Assembly (NCBI RefSeq): GCF_002272795.1
Contig: NZ_MLAT01000003.1
Span: forward strand, 94,202-158,201
DNA length: 64,000 bases
Direction: 5' to 3'
Origin: Helicobacter sp. 13S00482-2
Lineage (GTDB): Bacteria; Campylobacterota; Campylobacteria; Campylobacterales; Helicobacteraceae
The position numbers and the translations under genes are program-made. Numbering within the stretch: position 1 is the stretch's first letter; each line of letters starts with the position of its first letter. Positions 29,986 through 38,303 of the stretch are shown piece after piece. Below the pieces are notes generated by a model that saw only the letters and a list, made by a program, of their open reading frames with translations, was not told the DNA's origin and ran no database searches.

Positions 29986-30528
29986 ATGACAGAGATGAAT
30001 TTGAAACTTATCAAGATGAATACTTCCTTTTATTATGAAAAAAAAGAAGGATTGGGGAAAAAACTCACACATTTGGGTAAAATATTTTATGATAAGTTTG
30101 AAAGAGTCGATTCAATGCTTACAAGTGTGTTAATTCAAAAGCACTTAAAAAAAGAGCTGACTCTAGCTCATTCTTTGATTTTAGCTGATAATAAGGTTGA
30201 AAATATTGTATTTGACTATAATGGAAGATATACTGAAAAATTCTATCACAAAGCTCAACTATTGCTAAGAGAGGAAGGTTTTATGAATTTTACCGCCTAT
30301 GAGTCAAAAACTCCCGGTCACCTCCATTTGTATATTCACAAAGGACACACTGAGTTGAGTGAAGGAAAAAGATTAGGTAGAATGTTATCTTTGAAATTAT
30401 CACAGACGTTTCCCATAGAATGGAGGGTATTTCCAAATGATGAAATGCCCCCTGAATTTAACATCTTAGTAATACCCTATGAAGTCTATGCAAAGGAACG
30501 TGGATCTTCTTGGGCAAGGCATCTTTAA
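29986..30528 (+). CDS. Conserved hypothetical protein, DUF1882-like
   Basis: A 180-residue soluble protein. The start ([20 protein letters not shown]) and the middle ([20 protein letters not shown]) match what I recall of DUF1882, a family restricted to Campylobacterota and placed next to glyA. The [11 protein letters not shown] stretch is histidine-rich and could bind metal or nucleotide. It starts nine bases after glyA. Function unknown. Confidence 0.7.
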   Translation: MTEMNLKLIKMNTSFYYEKKEGLGKKLTHLGKIFYDKFERVDSMLTSVLIQKHLKKELTLAHSLILADNKVENIVFDYNGRYTEKFYHKAQLLLREEGFMNFTAYESKTPGHLHLYIHKGHTELSEGKRLGRMLSLKLSQTFPIEWRVFPNDEMPPEFNILVIPYEVYAKERGSSWARHL

Positions 30529-30548
30529 ATACACATAAGGAGTAAAAA

Positions 30549-31382
30549 ATGGAAGAGAAAAAAGAATTGAATGAAATTTTGCTAGGAGATAGCAATAACA
30601 ACCAATCATCAAAAACAAAGAAATTATTCTTGGTGATTATCATAGCTATTGTAGTTATTTTGATATTACTTCTAATGGCTTGGAAAATGAAAAGTCAAGA
30701 TCATCAAGAGCCAGCTTTAGCGGCGGATAATTCAATCCAAAAAATGGATACATTGCACAACGTCACAACTGGGAATGACCTGAATGATGATTTTGATAAT
30801 ATGCCTATTGATGATATGTCAAAATCTGATGAGGATAGTAAATTCGATAAGATTGTAAAAGATATCAAATCAAAACAACTAGCCAATGACAATCAAGCTG
30901 AAGATACACATTTCAGTCCACCCGTTCAAGATTCTACTGATGAAATGCTTCCTATTGATGCACAAAAAGATAAAAAATCATTAGGAGTATTGGACAATCC
31001 GACCACTGAAACCATAAAACCAATGCCAAAAAATGATAAAACTGTCCCAGCAATAAAACCAACTACAAAGCTAACTACAACAAAGACTGTTCCTAAGACA
31101 AAAAAAGAAGTTAAACCAGCAAAAGAAGCTCACACAGTCAAAAATGGTTCTAACGCCACTCCTGGTTATTATTTACAAGTAGGTGTTTTTAACAAAACTC
31201 CTAATAAAGTATTTATGGATAAGATCAAGAAATATAGCTATCGCACTCAAACTTCAATATTAAATGGTGAAATGGTTACAAAATATTTGATCGGACCTTA
31301 TAAATCCAAAGCTGAAGCACATAAAAATATGACTGACATCACGACTAATATCACAAAGCCTGTTCACGTTCAAGTCAAATAA
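30549..31382 (+). CDS. SPOR-domain membrane protein
   Basis: A 277-residue type II membrane protein: a short cytoplasmic start, one helix (about residues 26-44; LFLVIIIAIVVILILLLMAW), a long acidic then Pro/Thr/Lys-rich periplasmic linker, and a C-terminal SPOR domain (about 205-277; GYYLQVGVFNKTPNKVFMD, YLIGPYKSKAEAHKNM). SPOR domains bind denuded peptidoglycan at the division septum, so a role in division or wall remodelling is likely. Preceded by AAGGAG. Last gene of the cvpA-glyA block. Confidence 0.82.
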   Translation: MEEKKELNEILLGDSNNNQSSKTKKLFLVIIIAIVVILILLLMAWKMKSQDHQEPALAADNSIQKMDTLHNVTTGNDLNDDFDNMPIDDMSKSDEDSKFDKIVKDIKSKQLANDNQAEDTHFSPPVQDSTDEMLPIDAQKDKKSLGVLDNPTTETIKPMPKNDKTVPAIKPTTKLTTTKTVPKTKKEVKPAKEAHTVKNGSNATPGYYLQVGVFNKTPNKVFMDKIKKYSYRTQTSILNGEMVTKYLIGPYKSKAEAHKNMTDITTNITKPVHVQVK

Positions 31383-31660
31383 TCACTAGAGATTCCCCTC
31401 TGCTATCTAAAAGAGAAAAAACAGTGGGGGATTTCAGTTGTATGAATTTCAATATACAATTTCGATATATGGCAATCCTTGCTTTTAAAGATTTTTTTAT
31501 CTCTGTATTCATCGACTTTAATAAAAACATCATAGATATAATTCAAAAAATAAGATCAAATATTTAATATATAAGTATTTTGCTTTAAAGTTAAGCCGAT
31601 AGAAATAAAGATATGTTTGATGCCCTTCCATTATTTTATTTGAAGTCTTAAAGGAGATAA
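31383..31660. other. Spacer at the left edge of the decayed island
   Basis: AT-rich DNA without a supportable gene. A weak imperfect hairpin near 31393-31431 (a CCCC run opposite GGGGG) could end the SPOR-gene transcript, but no T tract follows. Confidence 0.35.
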
Positions 31661-32594
31661 AAAAGATGGTTATTAACTGCTTATAAAGATTATCCAAGCC
31701 AGCCTATGAGCATCAGCGATGGTTTTCATTTACAACTTCAGCACGAGTCGTTGCAAAACAATCTTCCTCCTAATAATGTCATATAACAACTAAAGATCAA
31801 AACAAACCCCTAGAAACTATCAATGATTTTGGAATTAACTATCCTGAGTACTATCATAAAGGCAAAGAAGCTATCAATAAGCTTTTAGAAACTAAAAGCG
31901 GACAGGTACAAGGAGCTTTCCATAAAGAAGGCTTAGGAGATATTGATTTGGTATGGGGTAATGAGAAAATGGGATTAGCCCATAGAGTAGATAAACACCC
32001 TGAAGTGATAGATAAGATTCCTGAGATTATAGAGAAAGGGAAGATAGTAACAAAACAAGCAGGAATACATACCGTTGTAAAAGATAATTATAAAATAGGG
32101 CTATCTAAAGGATTTCATAATAAGGGTGAGAATCATTGGATATTAACAGCATATGAAGATATAAGAGGCAAGGATAAGACGTTCGACTCTACCCTTGATA
32201 CTTTAGAGAAGACTCTCTCTAAAACCTCTGAAGATCTTCCCCGCAATAATGCCACAGAACAACTAAAAAATCAAGAACTTTTACAAACATACAAAGAACT
32301 ACAAAAGAAATACCCCAATATTGATGAGACTTGCCTCTATTTGTTTATAGAGATTATAAAAAACATCAAGCAAAGCTAAATGAAGATGATGCGTATGATG
32401 CACTCAAAAAACAATACCAAAGCATCTTAGATACTAAAACCTTTGAAGGTAAAAAACTAAAAAAGCAAGGAATACAAAAATTAAAATACGCCATAAAAAT
32501 GCTTGATGACCCGCAAGTAGAGAAATTTGTTAAGTCTATGAATGAAGATATTAGTAGAATACCAAATGAACGTTATATCAATTATAGTCTATAA
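31661..32594 (+). pseudogene. Broken gene for a phage/ICE-type nuclease-domain protein (DUF3519 / PBECR-like)
   Basis: Three overlapping frames join into one protein fragment. Frame 1 (31661-31786) opens with KRWLLTAYKDYP and lacks a start. Frame 2 (31777-32379) continues after a single-base shift near 31780 with ETINDFGINYPEYYHKGKEA, the nuclease-like core (GQVQGAFHKEGLGDIDLVWG, GLSKGFHNKGENHWILTAYED). Frame 3 (about 32331-32594) continues after a second shift near 32335 (TPLFVYRDYKKHQAKLNEDD). The HKEGLGDIDLVWG...HWILTAYED core is what I recall from DUF3519, the barnase/EndoU/colicin/RelE-like nuclease domain found in Helicobacter integrative elements and prophages. Frame 1 looks like the end of a second such domain. 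Clearly not functional as read. Confidence 0.7.
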
Positions 32595-32946
32595 GACATT
32601 GATTATAAAAAATCTTTGGCATATATTCGAAAAATATGAAAGAAACTAGACAAAATTCAATCCAAAAATAAAACAATAAAACATTCCTAGAATGATCTAA
32701 AAGTATATTTTTATAAAAATTATATTAAATTTATAAAAGATTCAAAATTCAGAAACAAGCAGATAAGAAAAAATCTTAGAATTATTGACATATCATGCCT
32801 AATGTTTATAATGATGGGAATATTTCTCCTATGCCTTCAAGAGCAATATGAGTGCAAAATTTTTATTCAGACACACTCCTTGAAAAACAAAAGCAAATAT
32901 TAAAATATTTACAGTTAATTTACTAAAAATAACTTTGTTTTATTTG
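32595..32946. other. Non-coding part of the decayed island
   Basis: No complete gene is visible. It contains one consensus-like promoter (listed) and, downstream of it, a very short protein-like frame near 32850-32925 (QNFYSDTLLEKQKQILKYLQ) that begins with GTG and stops after 24 codons, probably another gene scrap. Confidence 0.4.
32785..32812 (+). promoter_or_regulatory. Orphan near-consensus sigma-70 promoter
   Basis: TTGACA at 32785-32790 and TATAAT at 32807-32812 are separated by 16 bases. A matched -35 box is uncommon in this AT-rich genus. No gene follows: the predicted transcript from about 32819 has only tiny frames. It could be a leftover of the decayed element or drive a small RNA. 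Confidence 0.45.
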
Positions 32947-33060
32947 CTAATACAGCATTACACCACAATTTGGACATGAAATCTCTGTAGATTTTGATTT
33001 TTTTAGAAGCAATCTATATAGAACAGGACGATAAAACAATGTTGCTAAAAAATGAGTGAT
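32947..33060 (-). pseudogene. C-terminal fragment of a zinc-ribbon-ended protein
   Basis: On the minus strand a 37-codon stretch reads THFLATLFYRPVLYRLLLKK and ends SCPNCGVMLY before a stop. The first codons follow a stop codon directly and there is no plausible start, so this looks like the tail of a deleted gene. It lies immediately beyond the 3' end of the tRNA-Sec gene. Confidence 0.4.
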
Positions 33061-33068
33061 TCATTTTA

Positions 33069-33167
33069 TGGCGAGAGGGCGGAAGAATCGAACTCCCCAG
33101 CACCTAGACACCTAGACACTCTATGGGTTTGAAGCCCAAGGCATACACCAGTTATACTTGCCCCCCA
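33069..33167 (-). tRNA. selC: tRNA-Sec (anticodon TCA)
   Basis: On the minus strand, an anticodon stem GGG-CTTCAAA-CCC gives anticodon TCA (33130-33132). A very long variable arm (eight pairs including wobbles, from AGTGTCTA to TAGGTGCT), a T arm GGGAG-TTCGATT-CTTCC and a genomic CCA end are present, all diagnostic of selenocysteine tRNA. The acceptor stem is eight pairs long with several G-U pairs and an apparent T-C mismatch at the first position. selA and selB follow divergently, confirming the assignment. Confidence 0.92.
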
Positions 33168-33206
33168 TCTTCAAAAAGTTTTATAGCCTTTTAAAGGTGA
33201 ATATCA

Positions 33207-33212
33207 TATAAT
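33207..33212 (+). promoter_or_regulatory. -10 box for the selA-selB operon
   Basis: TATAAT lies 34 bases before the selA TTG start, in the gap between the divergent tRNA-Sec gene and selA. AAGGA is placed six bases before the TTG. Confidence 0.55.
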
Positions 33213-33246
33213 CATATTGATTTGAGATCACTTAAAAAGGATTCTT

Positions 33247-34602
33247 TTGAGAGAATTACTGTCCAAACTTCCAAAAATAGATAGGATCCTCAAAGAAAAA
33301 GTATTTGCTCATCACAATATCACATTGCTCAAAAAAATCATTCAAACCTACATAGAAATGCTTCGTCAAAATGCTCTAAGAGGCATGGCATGTCCAGATT
33401 ATGAAATTATCGTGAATGAAATATCAAATATTTATCGAAAAACCCTCTCACCAACTTTAACTCCACTCATAAATGCAACAGGGGTGATCACACAAACAAA
33501 TCTGGGCAGGAGTATTTTTTCACCTGATTTGATAAAAGAAATCACTCCCCTACTCTGTGAATACAATAACTTAGAATACAACCTAGAAAAAGGAGAACGA
33601 GGGGAACGGTATCAACATATCTCTGTGCTGATTTCTGCTCTTTTTGATTGTGAAGATTCTATCGTGGTCAATAATAATGCAAGTGCAGTTTTGCTCATCA
33701 TCAATACTTTTGCTAAAGACAAAGAAGTTATCATATCACGAGGAGAGCTAGTAGAAATCGGGGGAAGCTTTCGCATACCTGAAGTTATTACCTCAGCAGG
33801 GGGAATACTCAAAGAAGTTGGGAGCACAAATAAAACTCACTTAAATGATTATACAAATGCTATTTCGCAAGAAAGCACGATGGTTGCAAAAATTCATCAG
33901 AGTAATTTTAAACAGATTGGTTTCACCGAGCAAGTGCCATATGAGGATATCATAAAACTAGCTAAAAAAAATAATCTTATTGATTATTATGATGTTGGTA
34001 GTGGTTATATTGAAGGCATCAATACAAGATCTGAACCTTCTTTGATTGATATTGCAAAAAATAAACCTAGCCTAGTAAGTTTTAGTGGTGACAAACTTTT
34101 AGGAGGCCCTCAAGCAGGTATTATATTTGGTAAAAAGAATTTGATTGATAAACTCAAAAAAAATCACCTTTTAAGAGCCCTACGTGTCGATAAATTCACA
34201 ATATTCGCACTTCAGGCCACTCTTAGAGCGTATTTAGAACAAAATACAAAAACTATCCCCACCATAGCTATGTTCAATCAATCCCAAGAAGAACTCTTGA
34301 AAAAATCTCAATCCTTATTGACCCTGCTCACAAAAATTTCAAACCTTCGATGTGAAATCACTCCATTATCTTCAAAAGCAGGTGCAGGAAGTTTGCCTCA
34401 AGAGGATTTTCCCTCCTATGGTATTGCCCTATATCATAGTAAAATAAAAACACAAATCCTAAATGAAAAAATTCGTCAAAGAGGTCTCATAGCCAGAATT
34501 CAGAGTGAAAAAATTCTCCTAGATATGCGTTGCCTCTCCCCTACAAAATTCTCGCAAATCTATGATATTTTCCTACAAATTGATATCGAAGATGCAAAAT
34601 AA
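33247..34602 (+). CDS. selA: L-seryl-tRNA(Sec) selenium transferase
   Basis: A 451-residue PLP enzyme that converts seryl-tRNA(Sec) to selenocysteyl-tRNA(Sec) with selenophosphate. It shows the SelA landmarks PLINATGVITQTNLGRS, NNNASAVLL, SRGELVEIGGSFRIPEV and the PLP lysine in SFSGDKLLGGPQAG. The start is TTG with AAGGA upstream. selB begins inside its last codons. selD is not in this window. Confidence 0.95.
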   Translation: MRELLSKLPKIDRILKEKVFAHHNITLLKKIIQTYIEMLRQNALRGMACPDYEIIVNEISNIYRKTLSPTLTPLINATGVITQTNLGRSIFSPDLIKEITPLLCEYNNLEYNLEKGERGERYQHISVLISALFDCEDSIVVNNNASAVLLIINTFAKDKEVIISRGELVEIGGSFRIPEVITSAGGILKEVGSTNKTHLNDYTNAISQESTMVAKIHQSNFKQIGFTEQVPYEDIIKLAKKNNLIDYYDVGSGYIEGINTRSEPSLIDIAKNKPSLVSFSGDKLLGGPQAGIIFGKKNLIDKLKKNHLLRALRVDKFTIFALQATLRAYLEQNTKTIPTIAMFNQSQEELLKKSQSLLTLLTKISNLRCEITPLSSKAGAGSLPQEDFPSYGIALYHSKIKTQILNEKIRQRGLIARIQSEKILLDMRCLSPTKFSQIYDIFLQIDIEDAK

Positions 34603-36472
34603 TCTTATCGTTGGCCTATCTGGGCACATTGATCATGGTAAAACAAGTCTTATAAAAGCTCTCAACGGTTTTGATGGGGATCAAAGAGAAGATGAAAAAC
34701 AAAGAGGCATCACATTAGATATTAGTTTTTCTAACCTAAAACTCCCCCCAACACCCTCTATACCAAATGGTAAAAATATCTCTTTCGTGGATGTTCCAGG
34801 ACATGAAAAGCTTATCAAAAATATGATTGCAGGGGCTTTTGGAATTGATATTCTTCTTCTTGTGGTTTCTTGTGATGATGGTGTGATGCCTCAAACCCTA
34901 GAACATTTACAAATCGCAGACATATTAGGTGTAAAAGAAGCTATCTGCATCATTACCAAAATAGACTTATTTCCACCAAATGAAGAATTCAAAGATCTAA
35001 AAAAACAAATTAATGAAATATTTTCCAAACTCAGGAACACAAAGCTTAATAATATTTCGACATTTAGTATTTTTAACAAAAGCACTCATCAACATCTTTT
35101 GAACCTATTACTAAACGCACAAACACCTAAAAAAGAGGATATATCACTCTTTCGATATTACATTGATAGAACTTTTAGTCTTAGTGGGCAAGGAACAATC
35201 ACAACAGGAACAATTATAAGTGGAAATATAAAAAAAGAAGAAAAAATATACATTTGCGAACTCAATACAGAAACAAGTATTAAAACAATCAAAAATCATA
35301 CTACAGAGATACAAGAGGCACAGATGGGTCAAAGAATCGCTTTAAATCTGCGTTCTGTTCATCCATCTGACTTAAAAAGAGGATATTTGTTAAGTAAAAA
35401 AGGCTATTTGCGGGGTTTTGATGAATTTGATGTGGTCATATACCCACTTGGAGAGATAAAATCCTTTCACAATAATAGTGTGCAATTTTTCATTGGATCA
35501 AAAAAATGTAATGCAAAAATCTATCTATTAAGAACCCCTGAAGAATCTCAAAATCATTGTTTTGCTACAATCAAAACCGATGAAAAGATCTTTGGTATTT
35601 TTGGCGAAAAGTTTGTCTTGAGAAATTCTCAAAGCAGTATTGGTGGGGGAGAAATTCTCTGCCCTATAACAGATCCAATGAAAAAAAAGCAAAAACTCAT
35701 TTATCTTGATAGTGTCTTTAAAAAAGACTTTGCAAAAGCTTTTATAATCTGCTCTTATATTCATAAAAGAGGATTTGGTCTTATTAGCAGTACTCAACGC
35801 TTCAACCTCTCGCATATTCAAGCATTAAAAATAGCAAAAACACTCCCAGAGGTGTTTGTGGATGAAAAAAATCTCATCATCTACCATCTAGAAACATTCA
35901 AAATAATCAAAGAAGAAATATTGAAAATTTTCATCAAAAATAAAAATGCACTCCTATCTGCTTCTAGTGTAAATATAAAACTGAAATGGGCTTCTTTGGT
36001 ATTCATACAAAGTGCTTTAGATTCACTATTAGAAGAAGAAAAAATTCACAAAAAAGAGGGATTTTATTTATCTAAACAAAACAATATCAAAAATATTTCA
36101 CAATACCTACAAGAAATACTTTATGATAAAATATCTTCACAAGGATTCTCTCCAGCAGCTCCCTATGATATTTACGAGGAGCTTGATATTGATAGAAAAA
36201 GTGGGGATAATGCCCTCAAGACACTCACCAAAGCTCAAAAAATTATTCGTCTTCAACACAATCTTTTCATAGCTACAGATACTTTGATTAGCATTCAAAA
36301 AACTTTGCGTGAGCTTATAAAAGAAAATGGTTATGTAGATATTTTCATTCTAAAGCAAAAACTCCCCTTGAGTCGAAAATATCTCATAGCATATCTAGAT
36401 CATCTAGATAATTTTGAAGATATTATCAACACAGATGGCAAACGCACCTTCAAATACAAAGGTGAAAAATGA
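34592..36472 (+). CDS. selB: Selenocysteine-specific translation elongation factor
   Basis: A 626-residue GTPase that delivers Sec-tRNA to UGA codons followed by a SECIS hairpin. G1 GHIDHGKTSL, G2 region RGITLDISF, G3 DVPGHEKLIKNM and G4 TKID are intact. EF-Tu-like domains 2 and 3 follow (FSLSGQGTITTGTIISG), then a C-terminal run of winged helices (from about residue 380) that binds the SECIS RNA. The ATG at 34592 overlaps selA by 11 bases. The next gene overlaps its stop (ATGA). Confidence 0.95.
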   Translation: MQNNLIVGLSGHIDHGKTSLIKALNGFDGDQREDEKQRGITLDISFSNLKLPPTPSIPNGKNISFVDVPGHEKLIKNMIAGAFGIDILLLVVSCDDGVMPQTLEHLQIADILGVKEAICIITKIDLFPPNEEFKDLKKQINEIFSKLRNTKLNNISTFSIFNKSTHQHLLNLLLNAQTPKKEDISLFRYYIDRTFSLSGQGTITTGTIISGNIKKEEKIYICELNTETSIKTIKNHTTEIQEAQMGQRIALNLRSVHPSDLKRGYLLSKKGYLRGFDEFDVVIYPLGEIKSFHNNSVQFFIGSKKCNAKIYLLRTPEESQNHCFATIKTDEKIFGIFGEKFVLRNSQSSIGGGEILCPITDPMKKKQKLIYLDSVFKKDFAKAFIICSYIHKRGFGLISSTQRFNLSHIQALKIAKTLPEVFVDEKNLIIYHLETFKIIKEEILKIFIKNKNALLSASSVNIKLKWASLVFIQSALDSLLEEEKIHKKEGFYLSKQNNIKNISQYLQEILYDKISSQGFSPAAPYDIYEELDIDRKSGDNALKTLTKAQKIIRLQHNLFIATDTLISIQKTLRELIKENGYVDIFILKQKLPLSRKYLIAYLDHLDNFEDIINTDGKRTFKYKGEK

Positions 36473-37518
36473 GACTAGATTTTTTACAAAACTACCCCCT
36501 CAATACCAAAGCCAACCAAATATTGCTTGATTGTACATATCCCAATCTCTCCCCTATGATTCCCCAAGAAAATACACATCTTAAAGAAAAATCAGAAGAA
36601 CTCGCTAAAATCTTTGGGGGGGATTATGCATATCCTTTTGGTTTTGGTTTTTCTGATTGGTTTGCGTTGTTATCACAGATATCAAAATCTTATCAAATTG
36701 CATATGCTATTTCCAACCATCAGCAGGCCAATGAAGCTATCAAACATCTTCAAAATAAAACTTGCAAACTCACCATAAACTTTCAAAGTGGTGTATTGGA
36801 AATGACTTCTATCAAAGAAGCCCTCACTCAGAAATGTAATTGTTTTATCATTCCTTTTGTAAATCAAGATTTACTCACCATCAATAACATCATCGAAATC
36901 CAAAAACTACTCAAAAACGAATTAAAAGATTTTATCCTCATTGTTGATATATCTTATGCTCAAAGTTGCAAAATTCCTATCCCCAACATAATAGATGAGA
37001 ATACCATTTTCTTACTCAATTCCGAATCAGTTGGTGTATTGAGAGGAAATGGAGTTATCATCACAAAGGATTTTTTTGCTTCCAATTTACTCTGTCCCAC
37101 TCTAGGTAATATTAGAGTTTTTGATGCATTATCACACGCCATCAAAACCCCACCTATCGTTCCAGGAAAAGACACAAAAAATATATTTTATAAAAAACTC
37201 AAATCTATATTAAAAGAAAATTTATCTTTATTTGCACCACTCCAGAATACTCTTCCAAATACTCTTCCATTAAGATTTAGATCCATAAAAGCAAGACTAT
37301 TGCTCCAAGCACTCCTAATAGAGGGAGTTTATGCCATCAATGGTCAAGAATGTTTATTTGGATTTTTTAAACCTTCATTTGTGCTTCAACAAATGGGTTA
37401 TGATGAAACACAATCACGAGAACTTGTGAGTGTGAGTTATTCAGAAATTCAAGATCTTGATAAACTTAGTGAGATTTTAAGCCGATGCTATCTGCATATT
37501 CGATCAATTAAAATGTGA
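36469..37518 (+). CDS. NifS-like (aminotransferase class V) protein lacking the PLP lysine, coupled to selB
   Basis: A 349-residue protein that follows selB with a four-base ATGA overlap. The fold pattern of a cysteine desulfurase is readable: DFILIVDISYAQSCKIPIP corresponds to the NifS VDAVQ segment with the PLP-binding Asp, and the C-terminal NGQECLFGFFKPSFVLQQMG corresponds to the catalytic Cys loop and the PSHVL motif. But where NifS has SAHK with the Schiff-base lysine, this protein reads FLLNSESVGVLRGNGVIIT, with no lysine. The His above the PLP ring is also not evident. It may be a non-PLP selenium or persulfide carrier, or a regulator, for selenophosphate synthesis. The family call is good; the function is inference. 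Confidence 0.7.
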   Translation: MRLDFLQNYPLNTKANQILLDCTYPNLSPMIPQENTHLKEKSEELAKIFGGDYAYPFGFGFSDWFALLSQISKSYQIAYAISNHQQANEAIKHLQNKTCKLTINFQSGVLEMTSIKEALTQKCNCFIIPFVNQDLLTINNIIEIQKLLKNELKDFILIVDISYAQSCKIPIPNIIDENTIFLLNSESVGVLRGNGVIITKDFFASNLLCPTLGNIRVFDALSHAIKTPPIVPGKDTKNIFYKKLKSILKENLSLFAPLQNTLPNTLPLRFRSIKARLLLQALLIEGVYAINGQECLFGFFKPSFVLQQMGYDETQSRELVSVSYSEIQDLDKLSEILSRCYLHIRSIKM

Positions 37519-37520
37519 GT

Positions 37521-38300
37521 TTATTTACTCAAGATTCCATTTTTATAGAGTTTATAAAATTCTTTTGCACTCCTGCCGCTACGATTTCCTTTCATTCCTG
37601 CATAATTTAGAGATAACTGCTTGATGCTTCTGAACTCATCTTCGCTCTCACATAAACTTCGCACAATATCTAAATATTGTTCACTCCCAAGAGCATACAC
37701 ACCCATAGATAAACCAAAACGATCACTTAAAGAAATAATTTCATCATAAACATCACTTTGATGGATTTCCTGCACTTCTTGAGCTTCAGAAATAAGGTGT
37801 CTTCTATTGGAAGTAGCATACATTAGAATATTTTTTGGAGTTTTCTCTAACGATCCTTCTAGGACACTTTTTAAAGACTTGTAACTTGTATCTCCAGCAT
37901 CAAAAGACAAATCATCACAATAAATAATAAACAAAAACTCACTCTCTCTAAGACTATCTATCAGAAATGGCAATACCCAAATATCTATCTTTTCTATCTC
38001 GATCACTCTCAGATTTGAATAACGAAAAAGAAAAGAAGATAAAACACCTTTAACAATAGAGCTTTTCCCACATCCTCTTGCACCCCATAGCAAAACATTT
38101 GAAGCTGGTTTTCCCTCACAAAATGCGGAGGTATTTTTTTCTAAGTTAGAAATTTCCTGATCTAAGCCTAAAATTCCTTTTGTATCAAGTCTATCAAAAT
38201 CTTTGATAAGATGAAAATACCCGCCATTATAGTTGCGAAAAATACAGGCTTTTGCTTGCTGCCAATTGTATTGAAGATTTATCTCTTGAGCTATATTCAC
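37521..38300 (-). CDS. DUF815-family AAA-type ATPase
   Basis: A 259-residue cytoplasmic ATPase with Walker A (LLWGARGCGKSSIVK), a Walker B-like FLFIIYCDDLSFD and a sensor-like ATSNRRHLISE, then DEIISLSDRFGLSMGVY, the features of DUF815. The role of the family is unknown. GTG start at 38300 with AAGGA upstream. It faces the NifS-like gene tail to tail with only two bases between stops. Confidence 0.82.
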   Translation of the reverse strand: MNIAQEINLQYNWQQAKACIFRNYNGGYFHLIKDFDRLDTKGILGLDQEISNLEKNTSAFCEGKPASNVLLWGARGCGKSSIVKGVLSSFLFRYSNLRVIEIEKIDIWVLPFLIDSLRESEFLFIIYCDDLSFDAGDTSYKSLKSVLEGSLEKTPKNILMYATSNRRHLISEAQEVQEIHQSDVYDEIISLSDRFGLSMGVYALGSEQYLDIVRSLCESEDEFRSIKQLSLNYAGMKGNRSGRSAKEFYKLYKNGILSK

Positions 38301-38303
38301 TTT

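Noticed and set aside
31393..31431. A terminator after the SPOR-domain gene
   Set aside because: The CCCC/GGGGG stem has mismatches and a long loop and no T tract follows.
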